DNA from: Pelargonium nanum
Taxonomy: Eukaryota; Streptophyta; Magnoliopsida; Geraniales; Geraniaceae
Assembly: GCA_036897485.1 (NCBI GenBank)
Contig: JAYMTF010001525.1
Coordinates: forward strand, 1-22,895
Direction: 5' to 3'
DNA length: 22,895 nt
Below are positions 1-14,814 of this stretch, piece by piece (within the stretch, counting starts at the first letter, position 1; every line of letters begins with the position of its first letter). The notes under the pieces were generated by a model that did no database searches, was not told the origin of the DNA, and worked only from the letters and a program-made list of their open reading frames with translations. Position numbers and translations under genes: made by a program.

Positions 1-972
1 ATGAAATGACACGTTTGATAGTTCAGGGACCAAAATGGCACGAACTGGATAGTTTAGGACCATTTTGGACCTTTTTCCAAAATATGTTGTCATATTACTA
101 CTCTAAATAGGGAGATAATAAAGAAGAAATAAACTCAGATGCTAGAAGATCAACCCACCTGAACATGTATGACAAAGAGATCGAAAATTCAAGTAAAGTG
201 TGGGTCATTCAGTTCGCAAACTGATTGCTAAACGCAAGATCTAAACTACTGAACTAAGCCACAATGGCTCTGACATCTTAAAGAATCAAGCTGAAAGCAC
301 TAGAATCATTCCCTCGAGCACTAATTACTATCTATAAATCGGATTAAACCACGATGTTGTCCCACTAAAAAATAGTTATGTTCTAATTTGGTTTCAAATT
401 AAGTTATTTCGTTTCGAATTGGTAGAATCTGTATTTATGCATTTTTTTTGGAGAAAAATATTGGTGACATGACGTAATAGAACCAATTCGAGATAGACCT
501 GTATGATTAAGAAACATGATCGTTTCGTCAGTTTCATACGATTTAGCACATTTTACATGGCAAATCCAAAACTTTGGTAGATCGGATTAGGGTTATGGAT
601 TTTCCTTAAAATATGAATTGTTACCTCTACCGTTTTCGGCCAATTGACAAATAATTACATTAGTTTTCAAAATATTAATCACGATAACCAATTGTTCGAA
701 AATCAAACCGGTTAAATCGACCAAATAGAGCCAATTTTTATGAAAAGAGGGAAAAATAAATTAAAACACAAGAAGCAAAGAGCACATGTCCTTTTAGTTC
801 AAATACTCAAATTTTCCTTTCAATACATAGATATGAGTTTGGTCAATCAAGAATGTGGACCTAATTTCCAAATCTACTTATTTTTCTTTGTGAATACAAT
901 AAAATCAAGTTCACTTTTTGTTCTTCAACCACAAAAGAATCAGCAACTCTCTCCCCAACTCGTATATTTCTT
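1..972. other. Intergenic DNA downstream of the carboxypeptidase gene
   Basis: I see no gene here. The first 75 bases hold two imperfect copies of a motif of the form GATAGTTCAGGGACC / GATAGTTTAGGACC, a short repeat type common in plant non-coding DNA. The last 200 bases or so, read on the minus strand, should be the 3' untranslated region of the carboxypeptidase gene that ends at 973. No clear AATAAA signal stands out there. Confidence 0.5.
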
Positions 973-5289
<4,317 letters not shown>

Positions 5290-6766
5290 GGTTTTGGTGG
5301 GCATGGATGGATTGGAGCTCCTCAGCCTCAGTTGCTGTGGATTTTGAATTTGGATTGAGGAAGAGGAGGAGGAGGAGATGCCCCAAAAACTGTTCACTTC
5401 ATATCAAGTGGACAGAGAACATGTTAAATAATGGAATATAATAATAATTAAAACTGCTGACCAAAATAGAGTTTCTGTTTTTAATATTGCCCAACATCCT
5501 CCATAATAAATTCATATGGTTTTGTAGTAATTAATATGGGCTCTAAAGTAATGGTGTGGAATCTTAAGCATGATATAGTTGTTAGCATTTATTTCTTTCT
5601 AACTTTATGAATTGTGAAGTTGATATATAATCATCCATAGTAATATAAAAAATAAAGTGTAACAATAGTTCGACCTCATATTGACATTTTATTGTCTGTC
5701 TCAAAATAATAGTTTGCTCTATATGAAAACTTAAATTGCTAAATTAATATTTTCATTGAGAGCTGATACAAACAAAAAGAACAATTTTAATGGTTTAACT
5801 TAATCTAAAATATATTGTCTCGAATGTTTATTTTAGAAGAAGATGTGATTTATGATCTAATATCGGAAATATTACAACCTTATTGATTGGATCTAATTAT
5901 ATGCAAAAGGTTATTCATAAAAATGCATTATGAACCAATTTTTGTGAAGAAACAGCTAAAATATGTGAAACTAAAGTGAATACTATGGTAAAATAATAGA
6001 GAAAATTAGCTATAGAATATTAATAAAAATTACAATTCCATGAACATAGCATCCATTTACCTATGACAGGAAAAGAATATTTTTAGTAGTATGATATTTT
6101 GGGAAGAGGACAAAAGTGTGTTATCAATGGGCATATAAATGTTGTGTCCCATAATTAATCAATTATGGGTCCACTTGATGGGTTGGTCTCCTACCCATAG
6201 CTAATCAAATTCAAGAGTGGCACGTGAAACAAGGAGAGGATTAGGGCGTGTTTCTATTTTGAATTTACACAACTGCATAACACGTTACTGTATGCCTGCA
6301 CGTTACTCATAAGATACTATTGAAGCATGAATTTTCAATCAAGGAAAGCATGCACGTTATTGCATGCCTAACGCAGTGGATGGACAACAGGTGAATATTT
6401 TTGTACTATTTCTTGTTGGTCCCGAGGGACGGAAGAGGTTAGATTAGCTGAAAGATAGTTATCGGTTCAAGGACGCAAGGTGCCCCGAAGGGTAAGACAG
6501 GCAGAAGCTTCTTTAGGGTCGTGTTAGGGTTCTACAACCTGATCTGATCCGACCCGAAACTTGCTGGATCTACACTGACCTTACATGTATGTCTGGTTGG
6601 GATTGATTTCTGTATTGGGCCGAGCCCAGCTTTACTTAGTTGGGCAGAAAAGAAAACTATAGGGATTATATACAAATGACAGATCATTGCTTATTGGGCC
6701 GGTTGGGCTTGATAATTGTATTGGGCCAAGAGTAAAATGGGCCCGGCCCATTTAGTGTGTGGGTGT
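5290..6766. other. SCPL leader and promoter side, then intergenic DNA
   Basis: AT-rich sequence without a gene. The first few hundred bases should hold the leader and promoter of the minus-strand carboxypeptidase gene; no convincing TATA box is placed. A fragment reading GTCTGTCTCAAAATAATAG near 5694 looks like a worn Stowaway end. At 6281-6297 and 6353-6369 there is a 17-base direct repeat with two mismatches, of the form CACGTTAYTGYATGCCT. From about 6605 to 6750 the word TGGGCC or GGGCC recurs. Confidence 0.45.
6605..6752. repeat. Cluster of TGGGCC / GGCCCA words
   Basis: TGGGCC-type words occur at least five times in about 150 bp, including a direct repeat built on GTATTGGGCC (near 6614 and 6719) and GGGCCCGGCCCA at 6739-6750. 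In plant promoters TGGGCC is the site II element bound by TCP factors. Here no adjacent protein gene is evident, and the same words are also common in degenerate plant repeats, so a regulatory role is not shown. Confidence 0.4.
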
Positions 6767-6773
6767 AAAAAAA
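6767..6773 (-). terminator. RNA polymerase III terminator of tRNA-Trp
   Basis: A run of seven A on the plus strand, which is T7 on the transcribed minus strand, lies 15 bases past the tRNA 3' end. A T-run of four or more is the normal Pol III stop signal. Confidence 0.75.
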
Positions 6774-6787
6774 GGAAATGTGGGGAT

Positions 6788-6859
6788 TGAACCCGACGTG
6801 AATCGAACACGCAACCTTCTGATCTGGAGTCAGACGCGCTACCATTGCGCCACGGATCC
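6788..6859 (-). tRNA. tRNA-Trp(CCA)
   Basis: A 72-nt intronless nuclear tRNA. The acceptor stem pairs GGATCCG with CGGGTTC, including G-U pairs, and leaves A as the discriminator base. The D arm carries TGGCGCAATGG (A box). The anticodon arm is TCTGA-CTCCAGA-TCAGA, with anticodon CCA at 6827-6825. The T arm contains GTGTTCGATTC (B box). Upstream on the minus strand, TTATATA lies about 25-30 bases before the gene, followed by CAA-containing sequence, the arrangement described for plant nuclear tRNA genes. CCA is not encoded, as expected for a nuclear gene. The gene appears intact. Confidence 0.96.
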
Positions 6860-6874
6860 GAGATATTCAGTTTT

Positions 6875-6895
6875 GTGAATTGTTAGTATATAACC
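6875..6895 (-). promoter_or_regulatory. TATA-like and CAA upstream motifs of tRNA-Trp
   Basis: Reading toward the tRNA on the minus strand, a TTATATACTAACAATTCAC stretch precedes the gene. Plant Pol III tRNA genes commonly carry a TATA-like element near -30 and a CAA start-site motif nearer the gene. Confidence 0.5.
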
Positions 6896-7764
6896 AGAAA
6901 AAATTCTAAATTGGGCGCCAACGGGGCATTTGGCAAAATTTTGGGTTCATGTATGAGTTCGGGTTGATGAACCCTAGCCCGGACCTACAGGGTTGTAGGG
7001 TTGAACGGGTCGGATTTTGAGTTTTAGACATAAAATGTATCATTTTTTGCAGTTATATCTGAATTAAATAAACATTATCAATAATTCAAGCGTAACTAGC
7101 TTTCAAGGAAAAAAATAATAAGACAGTCATTTTACGACAAAAATCCAACTCAAACTTGACATTCGTTTTGAGACAAAGGGAGTAATAATATTGTTAGTAA
7201 TCTATACATAGCTAAATTCTTAAAAATAAAACAAAACGGTCATCTTTGTGTAAAAATATAAGAGACACACTACACTTATTTTAAACCGCCATAAATATAT
7301 CTATAGTGAAAAGTGATGAATCTTGTTTTCACTAATAGTGGCAAGAAGAAGATTTTGAGACAGTGGCCACTCAATCACTACTGAAGTTCTAAAACATCAT
7401 AAGAGAATCTTGAAAAATCTACTCACCGACTTGCAACTATTTCCAAGATTAGACATAGCAAGTTCTAATTACATGCAAGAAAATTGATGCATGATAAGGA
7501 ATAGTCACAACCCTTTTGAAGGATACAAAATTACATAGCTTAGCCACAAAGGAGAGGTCAGCTCAGCTTTGTCCCATCCATGTGAAATTTATTTTCCCTT
7601 CATCTTAGGCTTTATAAAGTTTTGTGTGTTATTGGTAGTTTGTATCACCATCCACATTTATGAAAGGGAACATCAAAATGGAATGAAGTGTAGAACAATT
7701 TTTTGCTCATGAGATATTAGATCTGCAATAATTAGGGGTCCGGAGGATTTGAAGCATCTCACTA
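6896..7764. other. Intergenic, repeat-derived DNA
   Basis: No gene is seen. Near 6955-7025 there is a CGGGTTGA / GAACGGGTCGG stretch typical of degenerate plant repeats. The Stowaway remnants at 7085-7291 are listed separately. The rest is AT-rich and featureless to my reading. Confidence 0.45.
7085..7291. mobile_element. Two tandem right halves of Stowaway-like MITEs
   Basis: The first half runs to TTTTGAGACAAAGGGAGTA at about 7165-7183 and contains CGTAACTAGCTTTCAAGGAA, which matches the right half of the element at 15342. The second follows at once and ends at CACTTATTTTAAACCGCC near 7273-7290. Its interior, TTAGTAATCTATACATAGCTAA, parallels the right half of the copy in SCPL intron 1. 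No left termini are seen, so both copies look truncated and decayed. Confidence 0.6.
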
Positions 7765-7986
7765 TCAGATATCTAGCTTAAAAATAATTAGTTTAACAAA
7801 TGTACGAGCTTTTTGATTCACAGGCCGACACACTAAGAAAATACCAATACTATCAAAAGCACTAACTAATTCCAAACAATCATTCAAAACTAAATCAGAT
7901 CTACCTCTTGTACTCGAGCTTCTCAACGCGTTTATAATGGACTGCGCATCAGACTCAAATAATAGCACAAAACTTATCTTGACCAA
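7765..7986 (-). pseudogene. RNase H-like (RVT_3 type) retroelement fragment
   Basis: The minus-strand translation contains FESDAQSIINAL early and VCRPVNQKARTFVK near its end, with LVLNDCLELVSAFDSIGIF between. This is the pattern of the plant RNase H-like domain seen at the C-terminal end of non-LTR retrotransposons and in orphan copies: ESDA around a catalytic acidic residue, then the closing R-x2-N-x2-AH block. Only about 60 residues remain, roughly the C-terminal half of the domain. No reverse transcriptase is visible beside it. The usual AH of the final block reads AR here, so catalysis is unlikely. The first ATG may be fortuitous. Domain assignment is by pattern only. Confidence 0.6.
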
Positions 7987-8797
7987 GATTCTTCCTCTTT
8001 GTTAAAAAGGACTAGGAGGACAAAACTCTAAATTCCAACTAAGACTTATACGTGCGAATTCTTCACAATTTTGTTCTCAAGAAAGAATCATGGATTCGAA
8101 TCTTATTGAATAGAACAATGGAGTTACTCAAATGTATAATTCAACTCATTAGACTAATAATTGAAACAAAATATCTTCCAAAATTCATCAAAATTTTCTC
8201 AGATGTTGAATAATGTTCATACATAACAAAATAACTTAAGAGACAAAGGTCCTATGTTTCAGCTTTAGAACAACTGTGTTTGTGACTACAAACAACTATA
8301 ATTGATTCCGACATTTCTATATGTCATATCCTAATCAACTTTTCTTTCATACTATTTTCTATTGGTGTAATTGGAATTGCAGGACTACCTACCTATTTAT
8401 ATACCTCATGCAAATTGAACCATTGAGGTCAACGGACAAATCACATCCAGAAAGTTTATGGGAGCTAAAAGGAGTACATAATCCTAGGAGTTACCAACAT
8501 CATATTGAGCCAGAAGTTAGGGTGCTCAATATACGGCTAGGAATGAAAATTCGAATCATACTTAGATACATTATTTGTCGGGCTCTAAAGATTTCACATC
8601 AACAATATGATCAAATTTTAGTAAGAAAAAACAACCGGTTGTGTTGAAGGTGATGCACGATCGTGGGGAGGCCAGCCCCCACCGTTGTGGCATGATCACA
8701 TGGTCGTGTCCACGATCAAAGGCCCACTTCGACCCATTTTGATCCAATTTGGGTCCAATTCAGTCCAACTTAACATGGAACATTTGACCCAACTCGG

Positions 8798-8864
8798 GGT
8801 CCATGCAACCCAGTTTATGATCCACAAGATAACCCACGGTTCATGCAACTAGGTCTATGATCCA
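8798..8864. repeat. 27-base direct repeat with a 40-base period
   Basis: The copy at 8798-8824 begins GGTCCATGCAACCC and ends TATGATCCA. The copy at 8838-8864 begins GGTTCATGCAACTA with the same end. There are 5 differences in 27. It lies inside a wider GATCCA/GACCCA-rich patch. Confidence 0.7.
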
Positions 8865-9546
8865 ATCACGCCGACTCATGTCCAAGTTCAACATGTTAGA
8901 AGTCATTTACTCACTTTTTATGTGCTCCGATAAACACTCTTAGGTAGAAACCTGACTCGTTCTCTTACTCTCACGCTCAAGGTAAATTTCGGTGTAATGA
9001 GCTGATCTGTACTTAACGCACACTTCACTCGAATACTTCCATTAACGCATGAACAGTTCATGACACAAATAACAAGAACAAATACAATTGATTTGCTCGT
9101 ATTTCTAGTCAACTACAAGAAACTACATGTTACCAACCGAGAAAGAAAATAGCGCATCAATACTGCTCGATTCAATTTGAAACCAAGCAAATTAGATGTG
9201 CTGCATTTCTTTGACTCTCATTTTTTTCTTAGGTTTTAGTCTTATCCGACTTGAACAGAACCTAGACACATAGAGACTATTTTTATGTTATCTTTGGTCA
9301 TGATCCAAATTGGGTTCGATTATTTGTTTATCTAATCTTTGGTTTCAGTTTTTATATATTTTTATCCAATTATAGACTGATCAATACCCTACCTAGAAAT
9401 AGTCTTAGTCAAGATATCTTCTTGGCCAACCTAATTGCAAGTGAAGAAAAGAGCATCAAAGAGTCATGGTCACAAAATAAACTAATGAAGTGAGACACAA
9501 TAATGTGTATGTGCAAGAAACTTTACGACCTTTGTGCTAATAATGC

Positions 9547-9559
9547 CTAACCCTAACCC
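9547..9559 (+). repeat. Interstitial telomere-like motif (telo box)
   Basis: CTAACCCTAACCC equals nearly two units of the plant-type telomere repeat (CCCTAAA) lacking one A, in isolation. Single telo boxes are frequent in plant genomes and can be bound by Myb-type factors, but no gene start is close by. Confidence 0.4.
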
Positions 9560-10611
9560 ACCTGTGGAAGACTCTGCCAAACCTGTAGACCAAAGTACAG
9601 ATATAAATAAATGTACGGTTGGTATGATACAACACAATATTCACACAATATAATCGTCATGCCGATGTCACATTAAGCAAAAGTTGTTCATACCTAACGG
9701 AATTGTTTAAGTGAAAGTGTCGAGAAACTGTTTATGAGCCGTAAGTCCTAGAATAGAGATTCTTTAACTAAAGCTACTACAATACTATGGATAACAATAG
9801 CATCAGGTCTAGACCGATAGAAAAGTGGTATGATAAACATGAATGTGATTGTTGAATTGTGATTCAACTCGAGAATCAATATGCACATTTCATTGGTCGT
9901 GTACATACAAAACTTTTTGAAAAAGTTATATGATAAATATATATATAGAATTATGATTAAGTTATATGACAAATTTGTGGCACAAATTGCCTCTTATGAC
10001 CCATCATATGTGAATCGGGTGATTCTCACCCGATTTTAATTCATGGGAGATTCTATGGTGATTTCAAGTCATTTAGAAGTGAATCAAACCGAAAATCGAA
10101 GATTCTAACAACCATGAATGTGAGGACTTGTTGACCTAGCACGTTTAGGCCCGAGCATGATCGGAGGTCTATATTACTAGCAAAATGAGTTGTAGCCTGC
10201 GACACAACTCATTAGTATCTTGTCCAGAAAGACAAAAAGTGAACCGATAAACAAATTAGAGTTTTTAGCTCAGTTCGTTAACCCATTTGTCAACTCTAGT
10301 TGCAAGTTTTTGGGGGTGAAACAAACATTTGTATGGCAAAAAAACATGTGTAATTAATGATGATGGTGGAGGGTCAAATTCGGCATGCCTCATATTGATA
10401 TGGACAAAAGAAAACTTCAATATCATAATGGGAAGCACAAAAATGGAAATGTTTTCCCAACTAATATCTGTAGCATCCTCTTTATGGAAAGCATTATATA
10501 TGAAGGACATCAATGGAAAGACACTGATGCAAAACTACATTAGAAGCATCAGGACACATTACTTTGCAGAACAGAACCAGATCCTATACATTCTCCACCC
10601 ACCACCGGTCG

Positions 10612-10682
10612 AGGTGGGAACGGGGCTCGGGTTATGGGAACAGGTGGGAATGGGGCACGGGTTTGGGAACAGGTGGGGACGG
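10612..10682 (+). repeat. G-rich 30-base tandem repeat (2.4 copies) with two G-quadruplex motifs
   Basis: Copies lie at 10612-10641 and 10642-10670, with a partial third at 10671-10682. Each begins AGGTGGGAA and ends TGGGAAC. Each full copy contains four G-tracts of three or four separated by loops of 3-4 bases (10616-10638 and 10646-10667), which meets the usual G3+N1-7 quadruplex rule. Confidence 0.8.
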
Positions 10683-10724
10683 CGATCACAAAACCCGCCA
10701 ATCACCCGAGCATGTATATTTGCT

Positions 10725-11450
10725 AGAAGATAAAATTATTCCATCAAAAATTTATGAGCTTAGACTTAGACAAACTACTGAGAGTGACACGTCGTTAAAT
10801 TAACACTCGTATCCACCACAATCTTTCTACTTTATGATTAGTTTTGCATAGAGCCAAGTCCTACATTTAATCTCCATCTCCAATACCTATATGCTAAAAT
10901 AGAAAGAATAAAATATCCATCAAAACATTACAAGTTGAGATTAAGTCGAACCAATCAAAGGGCAAAATTTCATTAAATTAGCGCTCATACTCGTCCAATA
11001 AATTTGTCAGTACGCTCATTGTATGAGATTCCTAATTCTTTTTTGCTAAACACTTTTGTCTAATGTTAACTATAGTCTGCCTCTCTTTTTTATCCATTCA
11101 CCTCTTACTCTCCAATCTCCATAACCTATTTGCTTAAAGAGAAGGAAAAAATTTCGTCAAAGATTTTTGATTCGGGACTCAGCTAAGCCAATGAGAATAC
11201 GACACCTTGTCAAATTAAAACTCATATTCAATCAAAATTGTGAGCGACAAACGCCTTGTTCGATACAAGATCATTTAGTTATTGATTGAGATTCTTGATT
11301 CTTTTTTCTAAAACACGCTTTTGCCTAATTTAAACTATTTTCTACGTCTTTAGAATATAGTTTTGCATAGAGCCAATTCCTATTCTCACACTCAAATCTC
11401 CTCCTCAACCTATTGGCTAAAGTACACTTTTGCCTAATCTAAACTATTTT
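10725..11450. repeat. Diverged tandem array upstream of the WD40 gene
   Basis: Corresponding blocks recur in order. AGAAGATAAAATTATTCCATC (10725) matches AGAAAGAATAAAATATCCATC (10901) and the GAGAAGGAAAAAATTTCGTC region (about 11139). Each is followed by a TCAAATTAA/TTAAATTA block and an ACTC(A/G)TA block. TTTTGCATAGAGCCAA occurs at about 10842 and 11361. A CTAAACACTTTTGTCTAAT-type block occurs near 11046, 11306 and 11414. The spacing varies (about 176 and 238 for the first anchor), so the units are unequal and partly nested. The array ends about 40 bp before the TATA box at 11490. Confidence 0.75.
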
Positions 11451-11489
11451 ATAATGCTAATCCACATCTTTGAATTCTCCAAAATCCTG

Positions 11490-11497
11490 TATAAATA
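11490..11497 (+). promoter_or_regulatory. TATA box of the WD40 gene
   Basis: TATAAATA lies 34-41 bases before the ATG at 11531. If transcription starts about 30 bases past the box, the leader is only around 10 bases long. Confidence 0.65.
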
Positions 11498-11530
11498 CTC
11501 AATTCATTTCCTTTTCTCATCCCTATTAAC

Positions 11531-12649
11531 ATGGGAATCATGATGAACCACCAAAACTACTGTTCAACCAATGTTTCTCAGTTCAAAACTGATGATCACT
11601 ACCACTGCCTCACTACTCTAAAAGGCCACACCTCCTACATCTCCTCCATCACTCTTGCCGGAAAATTCCTTTACACCGGCTCTTCAGACAACAAAATCCG
11701 ATCATGGAAGAGCAACCCTTTAGAGCCTGAACTAGACTATGACCATGAAATGACAGACAACAAGGTGGGAATCGGTAAAGGTGCAGTGAAGTCACTAGTT
11801 GTGTTAGGTGACAAACTCTTCAGTGCTCATCAAGATCACAAAATCCGAGTATGGAGAATCAGTAACAATGAAAGTGATCAGCAAAAGTGTACTCACCTAG
11901 CCACGCTGCCCACGCTTGGAGACCGTGCTGCCAAGCTTTTGTCCCCCAAGAACCAAGTTCAAATCCGGCGGCACAAGAAGTCCACCTGGGTCCATCATGT
12001 GGACACTGTCTCAGCCCTGGCCCTGTCAAGTGATGAAACATTGTTATACTCAGTTTCATGGGACAGGACACTCAAAATATGGAGAGCATCAGACTACAAA
12101 TGTATGGAATCAGTAGCGAATGCACATGATGATGCTATAAACGCCGTGGCGTTATCCAAAGATGGACATGTTTACACAGGCTCTGCAGACAATAAAATCA
12201 AGAAGTGGAAGAAGAATACAGGAGAGAAGCAGCATTCACTGGTGGCTACACTAGAGAAACACAAGTCTGGGGTCAATGGATTGGTGCTGAGCACCAATGG
12301 GTCTGTTCTGTTCTCTGGTGACTGTGATGGGTCAATTATGGTCTGGGAGGAGGAAGAGAAAGGAGAGATGGTGGTTTCTTGGGAGCTTCAGGGGCATACC
12401 AAGTCTGTGCTGTGCTTAGCAGTTGTGTCAGATTTGATGTGCAGTGGCTCTGCAGATAAAACAGTAAGGATTTGGAGGGGTGTTGGTGGAAATTATTCTT
12501 GCCTAGCAGTCTTGGAAGGGCATAGAGGTCCAGTCAAGTGTTTGACAGCAACTGTTGATTGTAACTCATCTTATACTTCATTTCTTGTTTACAGTGGCAG
12601 TTTGGACTGTGACATCAAGGTGTGGCAAGTTTCTGCATCTCTTGTTTAG
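11531..12649 (+). CDS. Seven-repeat WD40 protein, JINGUBANG type
   Basis: An intronless 372-residue protein. Seven WD40 repeats can be placed at about 26-60, 84-110, 155-185, 197-227, 239-272, 284-316 and 327-366, enough for one closed beta-propeller. Most end in a W-type dipeptide (SW, VW, IW, KW) after GS-D or SWDRT-like turns. The longer link between repeats 2 and 3 (residues about 111-154, with TLPTLGDRAAKLLSP and RRHKKSTW) is the hallmark of the plant JINGUBANG group, as are HDDAIN in repeat 4 and GSADK in repeat 6. The Arabidopsis founder is known as a negative regulator of pollen germination that works by protein contacts. A role for this copy is inferred. There is no signal peptide or membrane segment, so a cytosolic or nuclear scaffold is expected. 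The start follows a TATA box directly. It looks intact. Confidence 0.92.
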   Translation: MGIMMNHQNYCSTNVSQFKTDDHYHCLTTLKGHTSYISSITLAGKFLYTGSSDNKIRSWKSNPLEPELDYDHEMTDNKVGIGKGAVKSLVVLGDKLFSAHQDHKIRVWRISNNESDQQKCTHLATLPTLGDRAAKLLSPKNQVQIRRHKKSTWVHHVDTVSALALSSDETLLYSVSWDRTLKIWRASDYKCMESVANAHDDAINAVALSKDGHVYTGSADNKIKKWKKNTGEKQHSLVATLEKHKSGVNGLVLSTNGSVLFSGDCDGSIMVWEEEEKGEMVVSWELQGHTKSVLCLAVVSDLMCSGSADKTVRIWRGVGGNYSCLAVLEGHRGPVKCLTATVDCNSSYTSFLVYSGSLDCDIKVWQVSASLV

Positions 12650-14159
12650 ACAACCTATCATCATTTTTTGTTGAGATTCTATGCATAATGTGAGAAGATT
12701 GTGTTTTTTCATTTCACTATCATGGGGTCTAGAGAATGTCATTTATACAGTCATATCATGAAGGTTTGGGGGTGTTATATATATCAGCTAATGGTGACTC
12801 AGTTTTTACAGGTTTCTAGGAACGCAAAGCTGAAAGATTATGATGATTAGAACTTGACACCTGATTTCAGATCAAATTGCTAAGTTTCAACTTGTTTCTC
12901 CAAGAAAATATCTAACTATTTAAAATTGATGCTTAAAGATAATGGAAGGTACTAACAGTAGCATAAATTAATGCAACTTGTGCTTCTTTGTTTATGCAAA
13001 ATGCAAAGATTAGATTGTGAGACACAATAAGACAGGGCTGCAAGGTCATAAAATTCTAATTTAGTATAGATTAGTGAGTAGTGAAGCTAACACTTACCTT
13101 CCAGTTTCTAGAACTGAGCACTTTCCCGACAATTATCCTTCATTCCAAATCAGAATTCCCAGATCATACCTATATTCTGTATCCAACTTGATCTTAGAAT
13201 AGTAATCAAAGCAAATTATAATATAGAAAGCAGCTTTTTATCAATATATAATGCAAAAAAAATTCACAACAGATAAAAATAAGTCTAATTATTTATTCCT
13301 AGTTTCCATGACTACTATATATATAATATTCTACAGAAAATGCTTTCAGTCTTTGATTATATATAGCTTGACATTCCTTCTTAAGGATTAAAGGTGATAG
13401 ACCAATTGCAATGTATAACTGATATTCCAGACATGAAATCACAGAATAGAATGCACGTAGTTTTATATATGGTCAGATCAAAACTTACTCTGATATCACG
13501 TTAAATTTCAATTATTTGATATTGGGCTATATATGATTATATAAGGATTTGAACTTTCACCACTAAAAGGTAGCTTATTCTCGATTTCTCGTTCTAGTTT
13601 TGCAATTTGAGACTTTTCTTCACCTCTCACTTGTGAATCTCACATTTTTCTATCTTGACAAGTGCACAATCAGGAACCTTTTTCAAATCAACAACCTTTT
13701 GCCAGCATGTACTTCTGCACGTGGGTATACATACTGTAGAAATTCCATGGCCCGAAGACCAAAGACAGAGGTTATGCAATTGGGCCACGACCTAGACCAA
13801 ATATTACTATGATATCTTGTGAGATTTAATATTTGTGCTACACATAAAGTCTTGAGATATCTACCTTAGGATACAAATTCTGAAAAGAAATATCATCATA
13901 GGTCAAATGTGGCCCTGACCCATGAGAGAGCACTATATGCTGCCTTTAATGCAAGCACATGACAAACTGCATCTAATTGGCATAGGAATAAAGTTAACAA
14001 ATCCTAGCCATTAACCAAATGAGTAAACCAAAAAGGGCTCAACACTTACACTTTGGCTGTTTCTTGCTTTATGCTCCCACAGTTACTCTTGAATTTTTCT
14101 TTCAAAATGAATGTACTCTTTTCTATTAGTAATTATGCACGAATTACAAATAATATCCA

Positions 14160-14300
14160 TAAAATAAGTTAGTTGGTATACCTTGACTTTGGTACAACAC
14201 ATGCTCACGAGAAAAGAAGAGGAAATTTAGAACAGTAACTCAAGTCTCCTTAATTTTTCTCAAAAAGAAAAGCAAGAAACCTATTCTGGAGCGGAAGGAG
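14160..14300. mobile_element. Truncated Stowaway-like MITE, right end only
   Basis: The right end reads CCTATTCTGGAGCGGAAGGAG followed by TA at 14301-14302, a worn version of the Stowaway terminus. Inside, AAGTTAGTTGGTATACC resembles the interior of the intact element at 15342. The left terminus is not convincing. A further end fragment, TGTATTTTGAGACAGAGGG, lies at 15041-15059. Confidence 0.5.
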
Positions 14301-14814
14301 TAACTGATTGTGAATGATCAACATTGTATGATATTAAGATAATGCTTTATCAGAAACTTCATTGGTTTGACATATATTTAACTAATCACAAGTGGAGAAA
14401 TTAGGTGAAAGTCAATTTTCCCACACCATCAGTCCTCTAAAAGCTAAATTTTCAAGTGACCCAGAACGAGAAAGAGCTGAAGATAGTTATCTTGTACTAC
14501 TTCAAAAATGACATAACAAAAGAGGCAAGTGTTTCATCGTGTCATTTTATAGCCTACAAAAAACTTGCTCATAACTGCTTTGACATGATTGCATGTCTTG
14601 GTCACATGCAAAAACATCAGAAAAAATGCTTTACCACTTTCAGCCTAATTTTTTATAATAATCATGAGAATTGGCCTTCTCAGAGCTATAAATGAAGGTG
14701 TTTTGTTTAGATGTAGAAGAGCCTAAACAGGTTTTGGCATTGTGGCTAAGAGCCTACGACATTAGATGAGAAGTGCATGCATGTCTAACTAAAATATTAT
14801 GCAAATCAATGTTT

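Larger units (their letters stand above)
7987..10611. other. Long intergenic stretch without a supported gene
   Basis: About 2.6 kb of AT-rich DNA. Open frames of 60-108 codons (for example 8321-8647 plus and 9748-9972 minus) show no recognisable motifs and have AT-driven composition. Around 8640-8890 the sequence is rich in GATCCA and GACCCA words with an internal 40-base period repeat. A telomere-like CTAACCCTAACCC occurs at 9547-9559. No RNA gene is seen. Confidence 0.45.

Noticed and set aside
5290..5397. Upstream ATG at 5397 as the carboxypeptidase start
   Set aside because: It would place 36 polar, serine-rich residues before the hydrophobic signal peptide. The ATG at 5289 has a better context, though the longer form is not excluded.
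8321..8647. 108-codon plus-strand open frame
   Set aside because: No recognisable domain, no promoter signal and AT-driven composition.
10329..10733. 134-codon plus-strand open frame
   Set aside because: Its second half is the translated G-rich repeat, and no domain or plausible composition supports a protein.
11859..12116. Short frames overlapping the WD40 gene in other frames
   Set aside because: They overlap the well-supported WD40 repeats and have no motif of their own.
13098..13168. Exon-like minus-strand block with a good GTAAGT donor
   Set aside because: It has stops in all three frames. It could be part of a non-coding transcript, but the sequence alone does not show one.
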